Below, in pieces: positions 12,001 to 23,000 of a stretch of DNA of 60,000 nucleotides. The notes beneath the pieces were generated by a model. The model was not told where the DNA came from, ran no database searches, and saw only the letters and a program-made list of their open reading frames with translations. The stretch covers positions 37,853,366-37,913,365 of the forward strand of contig CAIIXF020000001.1 of the NCBI GenBank assembly GCA_903813345.2, given 5' to 3'. Source of the stretch: Owenia fusiformis (taxonomy: Eukaryota; Annelida; Polychaeta; Sabellida; Oweniidae). Both the position numbers and the translations under genes were made by a program. Each line of letters opens with the position of its first letter. The stretch's first letter is position 1.

Positions 12001-13878
12001 TGAAGTTTATGACCTCCTCATAGTTCGTATCATTAATACTTCCAGATGAATCAACAACAAAGATGACATCTATTTGACTATTGATACAATCTGAAAGGGG
12101 CAAAATTATGGTGGATGAGATCAAAACCAAACATTTAAGCACTATATAGTATTCGACATAGTACTTGAGTTTAGGTTTTAGGAAGAGAATAACAGTTTTT
12201 ACACATTTAAATAAATAACTCTTTATCATCCCACAAATGTTTAATGCATAGTGATCTTGAATATACTTAATTTGGTACAAACATTATTTCCTGAAATCAT
12301 TCAAGGTTGAAAAAATATTGAATAATTAAATTGAAAAAGTTCAAAATATTGCATTCCACTACTTAATTTTTTCCATCTTTTTCAATTTCAAAATGTATTA
12401 ATTCACTTCCTATCAATCGTTGACGATGGGGTTTATTCCAAAGACTCTCTGATGGCAGAAGGAAAATATTTTTGGATAATCAAGAACCAGGATTACTGAT
12501 AAGAATTTCGGTTAATTCTGTTCAACATAATGTTTTACGGAATGAATACATTCTCTCAATTCATTCATCATCAATTAGGTGTATTAGAATATGTAATGAA
12601 AATGCACATGTCATAGATTTCGATAAGTTTCAGAAGAGATTCATAATCATAGATAAAAAGTTAAGTTTATATAATATTCAAAATCATTTTTGGTTGCGTT
12701 GACTAAAGCTTGAGTTGACTTAAGCTTGAGATGTCTTAGCTTGCATTCGCGAATGCAACTTTCGGCTGTTGGTTACCGGATTAAACCAACTATTTTATTG
12801 GCAACCCATGTGAATATGAATAGAACCATCCACTATTTCATTCATATCTAAATCATAATCTAAGTCATAAAATAGTAGGTTAATCCGGTTGCCGACAGCC
12901 GAAAGTTGCATTCGCGAATATAAGCTTAAATTCATACACACAGCGTGGAGCAAATAGAGACATTACTTAATATATTATATTGATCTCTCACATGAAGACA
13001 TTTTCCAGGAATAAGCTTACCTATCACTTGAATGCATGTCTCCTCTTGTAAAGCTGTAGAGATAGTAGAGAGTGATTCAAAATCGTCCACAATGTAATAG
13101 AATCTTGAAACTGGTTCACTTGCAATTTGTTGTAATTCAACTTCATCTAACTCAGCAGTTTGGATACCAATTGCATATATGAGAATGCCTAAGTCTTTCA
13201 CAACCTGTGCACTTGGGACTGGATCCCCCGTTTTAGCTGCACCATCTGTAATTACTAGAGCAATACCCTGAACATCACCGGATCTACCACCATTTTCAAC
13301 TTTAAACATATCAGGGATTTTTTGCATAGCTTCAAGTGTAGCAGTGCTGCCGCCCACGTAAGCAATACTATTAACAGCATTAACTGTGCTGGCCGCGGAT
13401 ACGGTTTCATTGAAATAAAACTGAACTTTCACGTCACTGTTGAATGTAATGGCTGCAACACGGACACTATCCATCCCAATGTCCAAGTCCTGTACAACAC
13501 TTGTAACAAACTGGAGGGTCAGATCGAAGTTTGTTTTGGTGACACTTCCAGACGAGTCAATGACAAATAATATATCTGTTTTGGCACCTTGGCACACTGA
13601 AATTACATACCATCTTAAGTTAATGAAATCGAGAATTTTAAGTAGATACACGATAAAATATACTACATAATTTTAACACTTATGAACCGATACTTCAAAA
13701 CCAGTCAACCAACATCGTTTGTTGTGCCTCATTATATTCAGAACACTTATCAACCAAAGTTTATATATTTTCAAAATATGTAGTAAGTGCATTTACCTGT
13801 GGAGTTTGACTGTGACGAAACCTCTCTCATTCCGCAAAAAACAAGACACAGCCATACGACAGCAGAGAACACCCCCAT
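1..13878 (-). CDS. Multi-VWA-domain secreted protein (5' part of gene, runs off window)
   Basis: Span of a split gene read on the minus strand. In order it has a signal-peptide exon, two single VWA exons, then repeated sets of Thr-rich linker, VWA-B and VWA-A. All 15 coding exons seen have phase-1 boundaries and GT-AG splice sites, so they join in one frame to about 2,041 codons with no stop. Every VWA exon keeps the MIDAS metal-site residues (DxSGS, a Thr near the middle, and the Asp of a TDGA motif) and a Cys near each end. Such proteins (matrilin, collagen VI and related VWA families) act outside the cell and bind matrix or ligands through the metal site. No collagen or EGF domain is visible in the window, so the exact family is undecided. 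The 3' end lies beyond position 1. A CAG at 13,884 just before the ATG could be the acceptor of an upstream non-coding exon. Confidence 0.85.
211..783 (-). CDS. Unit 1 VWA-A exon (last one in the window)
   Basis: 573 bp, phase 1-1. Its donor CCAA|GTAAGAAT is intact, so the transcript continues to a further exon left of the window. By the 1,885-bp period the next linker exon would sit about 54-134 bp beyond the left edge. Confidence 0.85.
912..1484 (-). CDS. Unit 1 VWA-B exon
   Basis: 573 bp, phase 1-1. Acceptor ttttgcag|CATGTA, donor ATAG|GTATGT. Same protein as unit 2; a Ser codon near the end differs silently (TCC here, TCA elsewhere). Confidence 0.85.
1751..1831 (-). CDS. Unit 1 Thr-rich linker exon
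   Basis: 81 bp, phase 1-1. Acceptor AG at 1,832-1,833, donor GTGAGT at 1,750-1,745. Encodes a Thr-rich linker ending PAPTTTVPEI. Confidence 0.75.
2096..2668 (-). CDS. Unit 2 VWA-A exon
   Basis: 573 bp, phase 1-1, intact MIDAS. One replacement relative to the other copies: SSPNRGN instead of SSPTRGN. Confidence 0.85.
2797..3369 (-). CDS. Unit 2 VWA-B exon
   Basis: 573 bp, phase 1-1, intact MIDAS. Protein is the same as VWA-B of units 1 and 4. Confidence 0.85.
3636..3716 (-). CDS. Unit 2 Thr-rich linker exon
   Basis: 81 bp, phase 1-1, Thr-rich linker ending PAPTTTVPEI, with the same splice sites as unit 3. Confidence 0.75.
3981..4553 (-). CDS. Unit 3 VWA-A exon
   Basis: 573 bp, phase 1-1, same protein as VWA-A of units 1 and 4. 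MIDAS residues intact. Confidence 0.85.
4682..5254 (-). CDS. Unit 3 VWA-B exon
   Basis: 573 bp, phase 1-1, intact MIDAS. It differs from the other copies at two residues: SCIGTSD instead of SCRGTSD at the domain start, and NVSDI instead of NVPDI before the TDG strand. Confidence 0.85.
5521..5601 (-). CDS. Unit 3 Thr-rich linker exon
   Basis: 81 bp (27 codons), acceptor tgtttcag|CAACAA, donor ATAT|GTGAGT, phase 1-1. Encodes a run of Thr with two Ser, then PAPTTTVPEI. Same sequence as the linkers of units 1 and 2. Confidence 0.75.
5866..6438 (-). CDS. Unit 4 VWA-A exon
   Basis: 573 bp, phase 1-1. Acceptor tttaag|ATTGTG, donor CCAA|GTAAGA. Begins DCADGRLDVVFVIDASGS and ends TCSEP. MIDAS intact (DASGS, GSTDT, ITDGAAKTG). 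The coding part is the same as units 1 and 3; one change (a>g on the plus strand, 5,852) falls just inside the following intron. Confidence 0.85.
6567..7139 (-). CDS. Unit 4 VWA-B exon
   Basis: 573 bp, phase 1-1. Begins SCRGTSDVVFVIDSSGSV and ends KSCIQTIG at donor ATAG|GTATGT. MIDAS intact (DSSGS, GSTATKEG, VTDGAAKTG). The exon is nearly identical to VWA-B in units 1-3, whereas the intron directly upstream (7,140-7,347) is diverged. Confidence 0.85.
7348..7422 (-). CDS. Unit 4 Thr-rich linker exon
   Basis: 75 bp, phase 1-1, acceptor acttttag|CGACAA, donor ATAT|GTAAGT. Encodes a Thr/Ser-rich stretch ending PAPTTTVPEI. It is two codons shorter and visibly diverged from the 81-bp linkers of units 1-3. 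Such mucin-like spacers are usually O-glycosylated and keep domains apart. Confidence 0.75.
7502..8560. mobile_element. Foldback element in VWA gene intron (mariner-type ends)
   Basis: The left end (TATACAGGTCAAAAA) and right end (TTTTTGGACCACCCTGTATA) are inverted copies. Long arms follow: roughly 7,560-7,660 is matched by the reverse complement of 8,400-8,505, including TGATGTAAAGTTTATAGG. The TA-rich ends and the GGTGGTCC-type terminus resemble non-autonomous Tc1/mariner elements. No transposase is visible; the 60-codon ORF inside lies in the repeat arm and is not a gene. Confidence 0.6.
8940..10550. repeat. Inverted and tandem repeats around CCCATGGGATTTGGGTCTC
   Basis: The sequence near 8,950-9,060 reappears inverted near 10,330-10,470 (shared core CCCATGGGA next to GGGTCTCA). 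Related direct copies lie near 10,060-10,135 and 10,215-10,300 (GTAAATTTCC, GGTGCATATTT, GTTCCTAGTATT). The right side ends in TTTTGGACCACCCTA, like the terminus at 8,545. It is probably another decayed foldback of the same family, intronic to the VWA gene. No coding potential seen. Confidence 0.45.
10951..11322. mobile_element. 372-bp interspersed repeat, copy 1 (two nested inverted repeats)
   Basis: The first half folds on itself: GTTATGTCACTATCGTGGC near the left end against GCCACGATAGTGACATAAAC at 11,047-11,066. The second half is bounded by TTATAACATACCTATGATG (11,071) and its inverted copy CATCATAGGTATGTTATAA ending at 11,322. The whole 372 bp recurs at 27,154-27,525 with the same length and few differences. 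It lies in an intron of the VWA gene and carries no ORF. Confidence 0.75.
11527..12090 (-). CDS. Exon 3: second VWA domain
   Basis: 564 bp, phase 1-1. Acceptor cccctttcag|ATTGTA, donor GAAA|GTAAGT. Begins DCINSQIDVIFVVDSSGS and ends DTCGAE. MIDAS residues are intact (DSSGS, QSTDT, ITDGASKTG). It is related to but clearly distinct from the array exons, being closest to VWA-A (NEVNGIASNPDS is shared). It probably represents the older domain from which the array copies derive. Confidence 0.88.
12743..12920. mobile_element. Short foldback element between VWA exons 2 and 3
   Basis: The arms GCATTCGCGAATGCAACTTT, CGGCTGT and CCGGATTAA at 12,743-12,786 are matched by TTAATCCGG, ACAGCCG and AAAGTTGCATTCGCGAAT at 12,882-12,920. 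About 90 bp of AT-rich loop lies between. A small MITE-like hairpin without coding capacity. Confidence 0.6.
13021..13596 (-). CDS. Exon 2: first VWA domain
   Basis: 576 bp, phase 1 at both ends. Acceptor atttcag|TGTGCC, donor GATAG|GTAAGC. The domain begins CQGAKTDILFVIDSSGSV and ends with TCIQVIG. The MIDAS elements DSSGS, the GGSTAT Thr and the ITDGAAKTG Asp are all present, so metal-dependent ligand binding is expected to be intact. Confidence 0.88.
13797..13878 (-). CDS. Exon 1: signal peptide of the VWA gene
   Basis: Starts at the ATG at 13,878-13,876 and ends at donor CACAG|GTAAAT, phase 1. It encodes MGVFSAVVWLCLVFCGM and then REVSSQSNSTG: a short N-terminus, a hydrophobic core of about 12 residues, and small or polar residues after it, as in a cleavable secretory signal. 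It joins in frame to the first VWA exon. It is too short to stand out as an ORF. Exon-phase agreement with every downstream exon supports the start. Confidence 0.8.
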
Positions 13879-16800
13879 GTTGTCTGGAAAAAACAGTTAC
13901 ATCATTTTAGAAGAGAGTTATGGGGTTTTTGAAGATCCTGTTGAAAACGAAGGTGGTTAAATCGATCTTGTACTTTTCAATAGGTCCATTAAAGATCGCC
14001 CAAAATAAATCAGTGTAGGTTATCATCCTTGTTAAACCAAAGACAAACTTTTGAGATCGAATCATCAATCGGTAGAAGTCAATACCATTCTATGTTAACA
14101 TTTTTTACTTGATCCTCCAACGTAAATTAAGAAAATGTGTTCACAAGATTTTTAACTTCATGTCATGATATGCATTTACATGAAACACCATTTTAAAAGG
14201 AAAAAATGTAATGAGTCACAACAGATTATTCAGTAACCTGATTATAACTATCCAAATATAATGTTTAGTTATAGTTTTCAATCGGCCCTAGGCGTATCTC
14301 TAAATAGACGGAATCATCATAGAATTCGGAGAAGATGAATTAAAGGGTAAAACTGGTTCGCATTTTAATGCGTATAACTTTTGAAGATGTGTTTAAAATG
14401 TCAACCTGTTTGTGATGCTACTTCTGATGCAACATTGTCTCTTTTGAATCGAGATTTTCAGTCATCTTCACATTACAATAAATAATTTGACTGGGAAAAG
14501 TTTATAAATATGCATTGGTTTTTGAATAAAGTTGTATGATAAAGTAAACGACATGGAACAATGCTACGCAGAGTATTCTCAATATGTATATGATCGATGT
14601 TGTTTAAAATACTATTTAACGATTTTACAATTTTTGCCTCAACTGTATGGTATTTTTGTACAAAAATAGGTCAGTCGGATATTGAATAATAAGCTTCCCA
14701 GGAACATTTCAAAATATTTTGCCAATTTGTTTAATGAGGTGTCAATTTATGATTCCTTGTCATACTCCTTGTAATATGAATATATTGATAGTATAGCTTG
14801 CATTGGTTATATATTTAGAAGACATTGGGTGATTGTTATATTTACAAATTTTTGACACCATACATCATGATATCTCTGGCTATACCTCCAAAATCTTCCC
14901 TCCACTTAGAGTTCCTGCTAAATACATATTATAGTCAGTAGAACGCGTGTATTAATAATTTAATCCATCATCATATCGACTTGATTAAGCTGTGATTAAA
15001 TATATCACCGCGATTTTATTGCATTTTATAGCACATTGAAAGGGAGATCGATTTCAACCTGTTATGCGTCTATATTATCTGAGATTCACTTTGATTTGTC
15101 AATAAAGCATTTCTATCCGATTATTTCATAATATTAGTTACTAGTGACTATTTCTTCAAACCTAGAGTGCTAAATATTGTTCAGCGAGAAGTGCCCTTAA
15201 CATTAATCCATATTGGGATGCAAAGAAAGAAACTATAAGCATGCATGAAATATTCATCAGCAATATAAAGGGAATTATTTATTAAAACTGTACTATAGAA
15301 TAATGTATGCTTTATCGATCCTCTTCATGCATTCCTTCATCCACTCTACTTGAAGAAAGTGCGATATCGTCTATTAATGTTTTAAGAATATTTGTTTGCA
15401 AACGATGAAGTAGGCGTATAGTCACTTCATAAAAATGAACAGCATGGCAGCACGAAGGTCTATTCTACTCTTTCTTTCCACACCAATAGTTAAGGTTTCA
15501 CAGCACAACCCAAGGCTAGAATTATGTTTGAAGTGGAATTTCGAATGAATTGTATACTGTGAACATAAGGGTCACAGATTAAAACAAAGATTGCATAAAT
15601 ATACCTGTTTGATGGGTTTTTCGTATAATATAGTGATAGATCACTTACCTAGTCTCTTTTTCTTTCCTTTACTTATATCAATGTCAACTTGATCCCGTAT
15701 ACATTGTTATAGTCTCCCAGAGTTCAGCGTCGCGCAATCCATGTGTTAGTCGCGAAACAATTTAGCTTAAATATTCACTCCTTTGAGGAAGATGAACCTA
15801 TAAATAAACGAACTGTCATGTATCATGTGAACTTGGGTGTATCATTATTGAACGTGAGATTTACATTTTCGTCGAACTATTCATTTGGCATTTGGACCAT
15901 CCTATATTTCACAATGAAGGCCTGCTCTTTACCAGTTTACGCCAACATGCATCTTAAGTCAAATTTTGTTTACCAACGTTCACATTTTTGTTTGTACGCC
16001 CTATTCAGCTGAAACTATAATAACCGGTTCTGAAGAGTCATCAACCACTATAACACTAATAATTCTTATGTGTGCATTTAACTTATCGGATTTATCCAAC
16101 GGAAAACTATTCTTAGTTTGCTGTTTTATTATGCTTATTTTCATCCCTTTTGATTATGCTATCACCCAGCGATTGATTTGTATTTGCACGCTTTTGTATT
16201 GATTTATTTGCATTCTAATACACACAGGGCTTTATGCAGGTCATTCCACCCTCGATGTACCTACCTATAAGAAAATGTTGATGAATTATTAAAGGAATAT
16301 CCTGGAAAGCGGGCTTAATATGTCTTGTTGGCTACACGTTGAATAATATAAATGCGGGTATAATTAGTTAGCGTTCGTGGTTACATTCATCATTATCTTA
16401 ACAAATACAAATAAATTCATGTAATATAACAATTAAAACAAAACTGAATATGTTCAAACATATGACTGCAGATGGAAAGATGTCTTGAAAAGCTTACATC
16501 TTCATCTTAGAAAATTAAAGTCAGTCTGTGTTATATAGTCCCCTCCCCATTGGTTCATATGGTGAAGTGATTAAAACTCATCCTATTCATCTTATACTCA
16601 ATAATGATCAATGAGAGCCATATAGAAAGGACCATAATCCAGGGGAACATTATTTCTTCAACATTGAGTCTTTTTTGCAATGGAATGATGAGGTAAACAT
16701 TGTAAGCTACAGGAAGGCTACCTTCACATTTCGTATGTTTCTTTATGGATTAATTTTCCTCTTATAAGTTTTTTGTAAATAGTCTATAAACTTTGTTATA

Positions 16801-17639
16801 TTCTTAAAACAAAGCAATATATTTGGTCCATCTACGTTGTTTCAAATATTTTAGCATTGTCCAAGTCGGTATTATCTTTTATTTAACTTGGTTTTCAATT
16901 AATATATACAGTGAAAAGAAAATTTGAAAAAGTAAAGACACCGACTTGGGCAAGGCTGCAAATATTTCTGTACCAATAGTTTATGTGAGAACTGAACTTG
17001 AAAATATGTTCTTTGAACCACATCTCTAGGTCTACACTTGCGAATCAATTTCTCTTTTATTTCAACTCATTTCTCAACACAATTAAAATAGACAAGGATG
17101 TATGCATTGGTTTAAGGTATTGCTTATTGGGATGTTACAGCTAAAACTCTGTTTTAAATGAATTCGAAATATGTGGAGCATAAATTCCTTCGAAACAAAT
17201 TTTTGAATTAAAAAAGTTCCATATCCCACATTTTGACAACATTGATAATGCACTTCAATGTACGCCAAAGTGGTTAAAACTTTACACTGGGACTTTAATT
17301 AAATATTAAGACGTATTATTGTTACGTTTTGAATGGCATTATCGAACACATCATCTTGTTTCTTCAGATTTCCAGCATTCACATTATCCTGAACTGCCAT
17401 TTCATCATCAATGCATGGAGGTTTTGCAGTGTCCTAGTGCAGATGTACATGTAGTTATGAAAATTAATGTATATGGAGAAGGTCTACATCATTGTGAGAG
17501 ATCCCACCCTAAAACATTCTTTGCAAGGCAGAGATGGTCTGTTTTCTGTTATGCTATATAAGGCAGTGACCCCCACCCTTTAAAACATACTTTGGTGTTA
17601 CTGGTGTTGGTGCACTTCCCATCATCAGAAATGTGCCTG
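13879..17639. other. Upstream/intergenic AT-rich DNA, no gene seen
   Basis: The promoter of the VWA gene should lie just right of 13,878, but no clear TATA box or initiator could be chosen. The longest ORF (15,743-16,012) has no splice context or recognisable motif. A weak inverted pair (TCCAAGTCGGT / ACCGACTTGG) occurs at 16,860 and 16,940. Nothing else is supported. Confidence 0.5.
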
Positions 17640-18005
17640 GCTATAACTCTCAGCTCACTAGGTGCATTGCTCTCTATGGGTCCTGCCTGTTTGTAACGTT
17701 TCTTTAGATCCCTTGGTTCCTTAGGTCTTTAATATTTTTTGCCTTCTACTAATTAAATATGTGGTTTTAAATGGCATTTTTCTTCTCTAAATCTGTTTGA
17801 TGCAATTGAGTATATGATGATTGTCATGGCTTGTATCTTCTTTTCAACTGGTCCACTTTGAGATGACTCCAGAATTGTATCCAAGTCATTATCCAGATTA
17901 CTCCATTCCTCTTTCTTTGTAGCATTTGGCCATTTAATCCTCTGGAGTCTCTCTTCTTTAGCTTTGACAGTCTCATTCGTCTTTGGAACTTGAAAGTTCC
18001 TGGCA
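17640..18005 (-). pseudogene. Decayed non-LTR retrotransposon (LINE) ORF fragment
   Basis: On the minus strand one frame gives KAKEERLQRIKWPNATKKEE and then WSNLDNDLDTILESSQSGPV, EKKIQAMTIIIYSIASNRF. After a frame change it reads DLKKRYKQAGPIESNAPSEL. This pattern (R-x-K-W-P, a D-L-D-x-I-L-E stretch, GPVEKK, then a basic KKRYK block) is what I recall from the region before the reverse transcriptase of LINE ORFs in fish and invertebrates. Stops and frame changes break it. The RT core is not seen. Confidence 0.5.
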
Positions 18006-18896
18006 CTGTGGTTTTTGTCCTAGCCTGGTCCCTCCGTCGTCTTACCAGGATCAGATGACCCTGAGCGCTGTTTCACTCCCGAGTGAACCGCGACTTGCCT
18101 TTATGAATCTTAAGTCCCCTGTCATTCTAACACTCTTAGTTATAATAGACGATAAACGAGGGAGCTTTATTTCGGAGCCATGCGGCATACCGATGTGAAA
18201 GAAATGATGATCCCCGGGGATTTTGATCCCCTTTCTTAACGGCCCTTAGTGGCCCTGATTGTGTATAAGATAATGAGGGAAAGAATTGTATTTAGGCCAC
18301 CATATAAATCAATGGAGAGTAGGACCATAATTTGATAGGACCTTCTACCATTTTACACCATCCTTCTTCAAAGGACTTCATTTATGCTTAAATTCATATG
18401 GTATGGAAAGAAGTGAAATACCCTTGGACCAAGGATGCTTTTTTTGATCGAAGATCGTGTTTCATGTTTAACATTCACAATGGTATATTCGAAAAAATAA
18501 TCAATTAATATTTGTGTTCCCCAGTTCAGCTTGTTACGAAGAGTTGCCTGCATTTTCAAACAAAGACATGGGAGGGGTGGCCTCATGTGGATATTAAAAA
18601 ACTCTAGTTCAAGTGACTTGAATTTGATGGCTACTCTGTGTGAATCGTCAATACGGCTTCGTGCAACCAAAACTTACCTGAACTTAATCTGATTAACCTT
18701 TGCAAATTGTATTTACTATTTACCCCAGATTATAATCGATATTAGTTTATACATAAGTGAGGCTTTTTATATCTATCAGATACAGCAATACAGCAGGATA
18801 TTGGAATTGTATGAAATAGCGGCCATTATAAGTCGTAATGGAAATCACAGACATCATCATTCTACCTGATCCGGTAATGTAATAATGTAGTACATT
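18006..18896. other. Intergenic DNA, no supported feature
   Basis: Somewhat more GC-rich near 18,030-18,240. ORFs of 71 and 100 codons have no recognisable motif or splice setting and are treated as chance or repeat remnants. Confidence 0.4.
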
Positions 18897-20000
18897 CATT
18901 GATCGTCACCCACCTCATCATACAGACTGCACCCACCTCATCGTGTTGACTTCATTATCCCACCTCACCTAGCATTGTACTATATCCAATGATCTACACC
19001 CACCTCATCATACAGACCTCATCAAACTTCATCATCCTACCTAACCCAGCATTGTACTTCATCCATTGATCTGCACCCACATCATCATACAAGTCTCATT
19101 AACCTACATAACCCAGCATTGTACTACATCCATTGATCTGCACCCACATCATCATACAGGTCTCATTAACCTACATAACCAAGCATTGTACTACATCCAT
19201 TGATCTGCACCCACATCATCATACAGGTCTCATTAACCTACATAACCAAGCATTGTACTTCATCCATTGATCTGCACCCACCTCATGATATAGACTTCAT
19301 TATCCTACATAACCCAGTTTTGTACTACATCCATTGATCTGCACCCACATTATCATACAGGCCTCATTAACCTACACATATCCAGCATTGTACTACACCC
19401 ATTAATCTGCACCCAAATCATCATACAGGTTTCATTAACCTACACAACCCAGCATTGTACTACATCCATTGATCTGCACCCACATCATCATACAGGTCTC
19501 ATTAACCTACATAACCAAGCATTGTACTACATCCATTGATCTGCACCCACATCATCATACAGGTCTCATTAACCTACATAACCAAGCATTGTACTTCATC
19601 CGTTGATCTGCACCCACCTCATCATACAGACTTCATTAACCTACATTACCCAGTATTGTACTTCATCCATTGACCTGCACCCACCTCATCATACAGACTT
19701 CATTATCCTACATAACCCAGCATTGTACTACATCCATTGATCTGCACCCACCTCATCATACAGACTTCATTATCCTATATTGCCCAGCATTGTACTTCAT
19801 CCATTGATCTGCACCCACCTCATCATACAGACTTCATTATCCTACATTGCCCAGCATCGTACTACATCCATTGATCTGCACCCACCTCATCATACAGACT
19901 TCATTATCCTATATTGCCCAGCATTGTACTTCATCCATTGATCTGCACCCACCTCATTATACAGACTTCATTATCCGACATAACCCAGCATTTTACTGCA
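18897..20000. repeat. 67-bp minisatellite
   Basis: About 16 copies of a unit containing CATTGATCTGCACCCAC, ATCATACAG, CTCATTAACCTACATAACC and AGCATTGTACTACATC. The exact step is seen, for example, between CATTGATCTG at 19,131 and 19,198 (67 bp). Copies vary at CACCTCATC/CACATCATC and GACTTCATTATCC/GTCTCATTAACC, giving at least two subtypes that alternate in blocks. The left edge is more degenerate. Confidence 0.9.
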
Positions 20001-23000
20001 TTCATTAATATGTCCTTGTCCAGTATTGCATTATATCGTCTGATTTGCAAGTGAATCAAATGTCACTCTATCTGTCTATTACATTCCCTTTGTATGTTGT
20101 TGTCACTACTTACAGTACCTTAAAACACTTAATAATTGGTACACTTAATCCCTTAAAAGCCCCGGGAAAACTGAAAACGTTTGCGAACGAATAGTTCAGG
20201 AACTTATATAGATGATTCTGGCGTATTCGTTAGCAAACGCTTAGCTTTTCTTATGATGCTGACACACCTTTGTGCCAAAAATGCCATGAAGATTCTACCT
20301 ACAACTCTAAAAATCATGGGAGAGAAAAGAAAACACGTACATCCGGGGCTGCGTTTTTGAAGAGTTCCATCACATTGATTATATCTGTAATTTTCTACAA
20401 ACTGAACCTGGGGGCCGTTGCTCGAAGAAATCGTTATCAACGAATCGTGACAAGAACAGGAAAATAAAAGCACCCACCACATCATAAAAATTCTTAGATG
20501 CTAACTCTGTTAGCAAAGTAAATATGCTCTTGCATGGTAACAGCGAACTTAGTAATGAAGATAATACACTTCTGCTGAAAGCAACTTTAAAATTCCTAAA
20601 AGCAACCAAGATTGACTAACATGTTATACACCATCCCATAATTTACACCACTGCACACCTTTTTTTGTAAAGCATTCCAATATCAGCTTTAATTGTACTT
20701 TTTCCTTTTTGTTTATATATGAATAGTTACGAATAATTGTAACAAATTTGTATTGCATATAAGTGTATGGTATATTTACCTTGTTGAATTTCCATTGTAT
20801 GAAATTAAATGTTATAATATATGAACTTGAAATAAAAATGATTAATAAAAAACCACATCATACAGCTGAAGCGCTAAATTGAAAATGAAAATACATACAA
20901 AATACATGCCATGAATTGGTGTAGCCTAAATAGCGGGAAAGGTGTTTCACTTTTTGAAAATGTGCTAGCCCTTCAAAATAAAAAAAAACATTGTTGAACT
21001 ACTCAAGTTGAAAAGAAGTATGTTTCTTGTTTTGAATGTCGTATTTCTTATTTTGGTTTCAATAAGAACTAAAACTTTAAAACATTGTTTCCCCTGCATC
21101 ACTTTTTGCACTTACTTCTCAACAATTTTTGATTTTTCTAAATACAATTAAGGATTAGAATGTACACTATGCCATGTATGCATTGGTGTAGAGTATTACT
21201 TATCAGAACAGTTGTGCACACAACTGAAACGTGATTTTAAATAGTATCACAGAACTTTCTAACAAAAGTGACACATTTAACAAAATTGGGTCAGACTTTT
21301 GTGCGTGTTGCTTGTCAAGCTCAGCGACACTTTACATGCGTCACCTTAACATTTATAATGATTCAAAATAGACATTTAAATGAGTAATTATACGAGTATG
21401 AAAACTGATCGAAAAGATCAGTAAGTAGAAATGCATCAAGCGATACCATGGCTCACCTTTTTATTTTCATTCTTTGGACGCTTGAGTATCCTCCATTTCA
21501 CATTGTTTATTGAAATAAGTTTAATGTTTTTAAATGGCAATTCTCTTTCATTTTGTTGTGTTGAAGCAGCTTACTCTATCGGTGTGTATATTGTTCGTAA
21601 TTAGTTTAGAAATTGTATTGATTTGAAAGCAAATAGGATTTAAAACACTGCAACTGCACTGTGGATTTTGCAAGTGAAATCATGCCGACATTCAAACGGT
21701 AACAGATGTTTGTAACAAACAAATTAATAGGAAAAATCAGGCCAGTCAATAAGCAGCTCAATAGCTCCAGATGATGCTGTATCAAAGATATATGCAAATG
21801 TACTTTGTCAAGCATGGGCAACCTGTTGCTTGTATTTTTTTAAACGATGCACTTACAAGCGTGACTGTCTAATAAGATGATTTAATATTCAAATAAAATG
21901 CTAATATATTCCTATGTACAATGCAACCTAATTACTAAAATCCTGTCACACGCACCTTTACTTCTTTGTTTGTTTTATAAAAGTTCATATTTTCTGTTAA
22001 AATACTTTTTTAACTGAAACCACACAGGTATGATTGAATTTAATTGTGTTGTTAAAACATTTTCATACCAACAATTATTTTCCATTGCTTGAGCCAATGC
22101 AGTATTATATATTCGATAATTTTCTTTGAACTTCAAGCATGTGTACTGAACTAAAATACTCAAATCATCAAATTTCTCAACTCATTTTCGCGACTGGAAA
22201 GTAGGGTGGTCGGTAAACCATGTGATAAATCTATATTAAAACATTATTAATCTCACTTCAATATTGATCTTGACCTCCAATGACCTTGTAAAAAGTTCAA
22301 TGAATATGACTCTCCATATTGAGACTTGTTTATTCATTCTCATATCTAATGAACAGCTACCTTGTGAACCAAGGGCCTCAATTGTGAACATATCCTTTTT
22401 ATTTAAGGTGAATATTAAAAGTAAAGCATAAAAAGTACATAATGATGTTAAGAATTCAATGAAAAGTATACTTTAGTATCAAATAAAACTGTCTTACCAT
22501 TGCATCCACTGACTTGTAAAAATACTTTTACAATGTACTCACAAGTGAAAATCCAGATGCGTGCACGAAATATATCCTTTGGTGTATTTGGCGACATTAA
22601 CAGCGAAATTAAGGTTTATTTAATAATTGAGTTTACAATTAATTTACAACTGATATAATCATTTCTTGAGGGCTTTGCATAAAAAGTCACATCATATTCA
22701 CGATCATGACTATTCCTATCTCGTCAAATTTAAGTGCTAATATCAAATCGATTGCATGTTCAAAACGGAACAGTTTAAATAAAAATATGCCCACCAAATA
22801 AGTAGTCATGAACGGTGTACACTTACATTATATAACGTTTCGGTCAAGCAAGTGACCACTTAGTATTATAATATCACCCGAAAAGAATAATTGCCCGTGG
22901 AGAATAAATTGCTTATGCTTAATAAAAGGCTTGCACCATGGCCTAAAGTATATCAATAATAGTTTTGCGAAGATTTGATAACAGATTATGATCATGATAT

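Noticed and set aside
15743-16202. Two overlapping ORFs of 78-89 codons
   Set aside because: Hydrophobic, AT-driven codon content, no splice context and no recognisable domain.
18897-20000. CRISPR-like regular repeat
   Set aside because: Units are 67 bp with no unique spacers, in an animal genome; it is a minisatellite.
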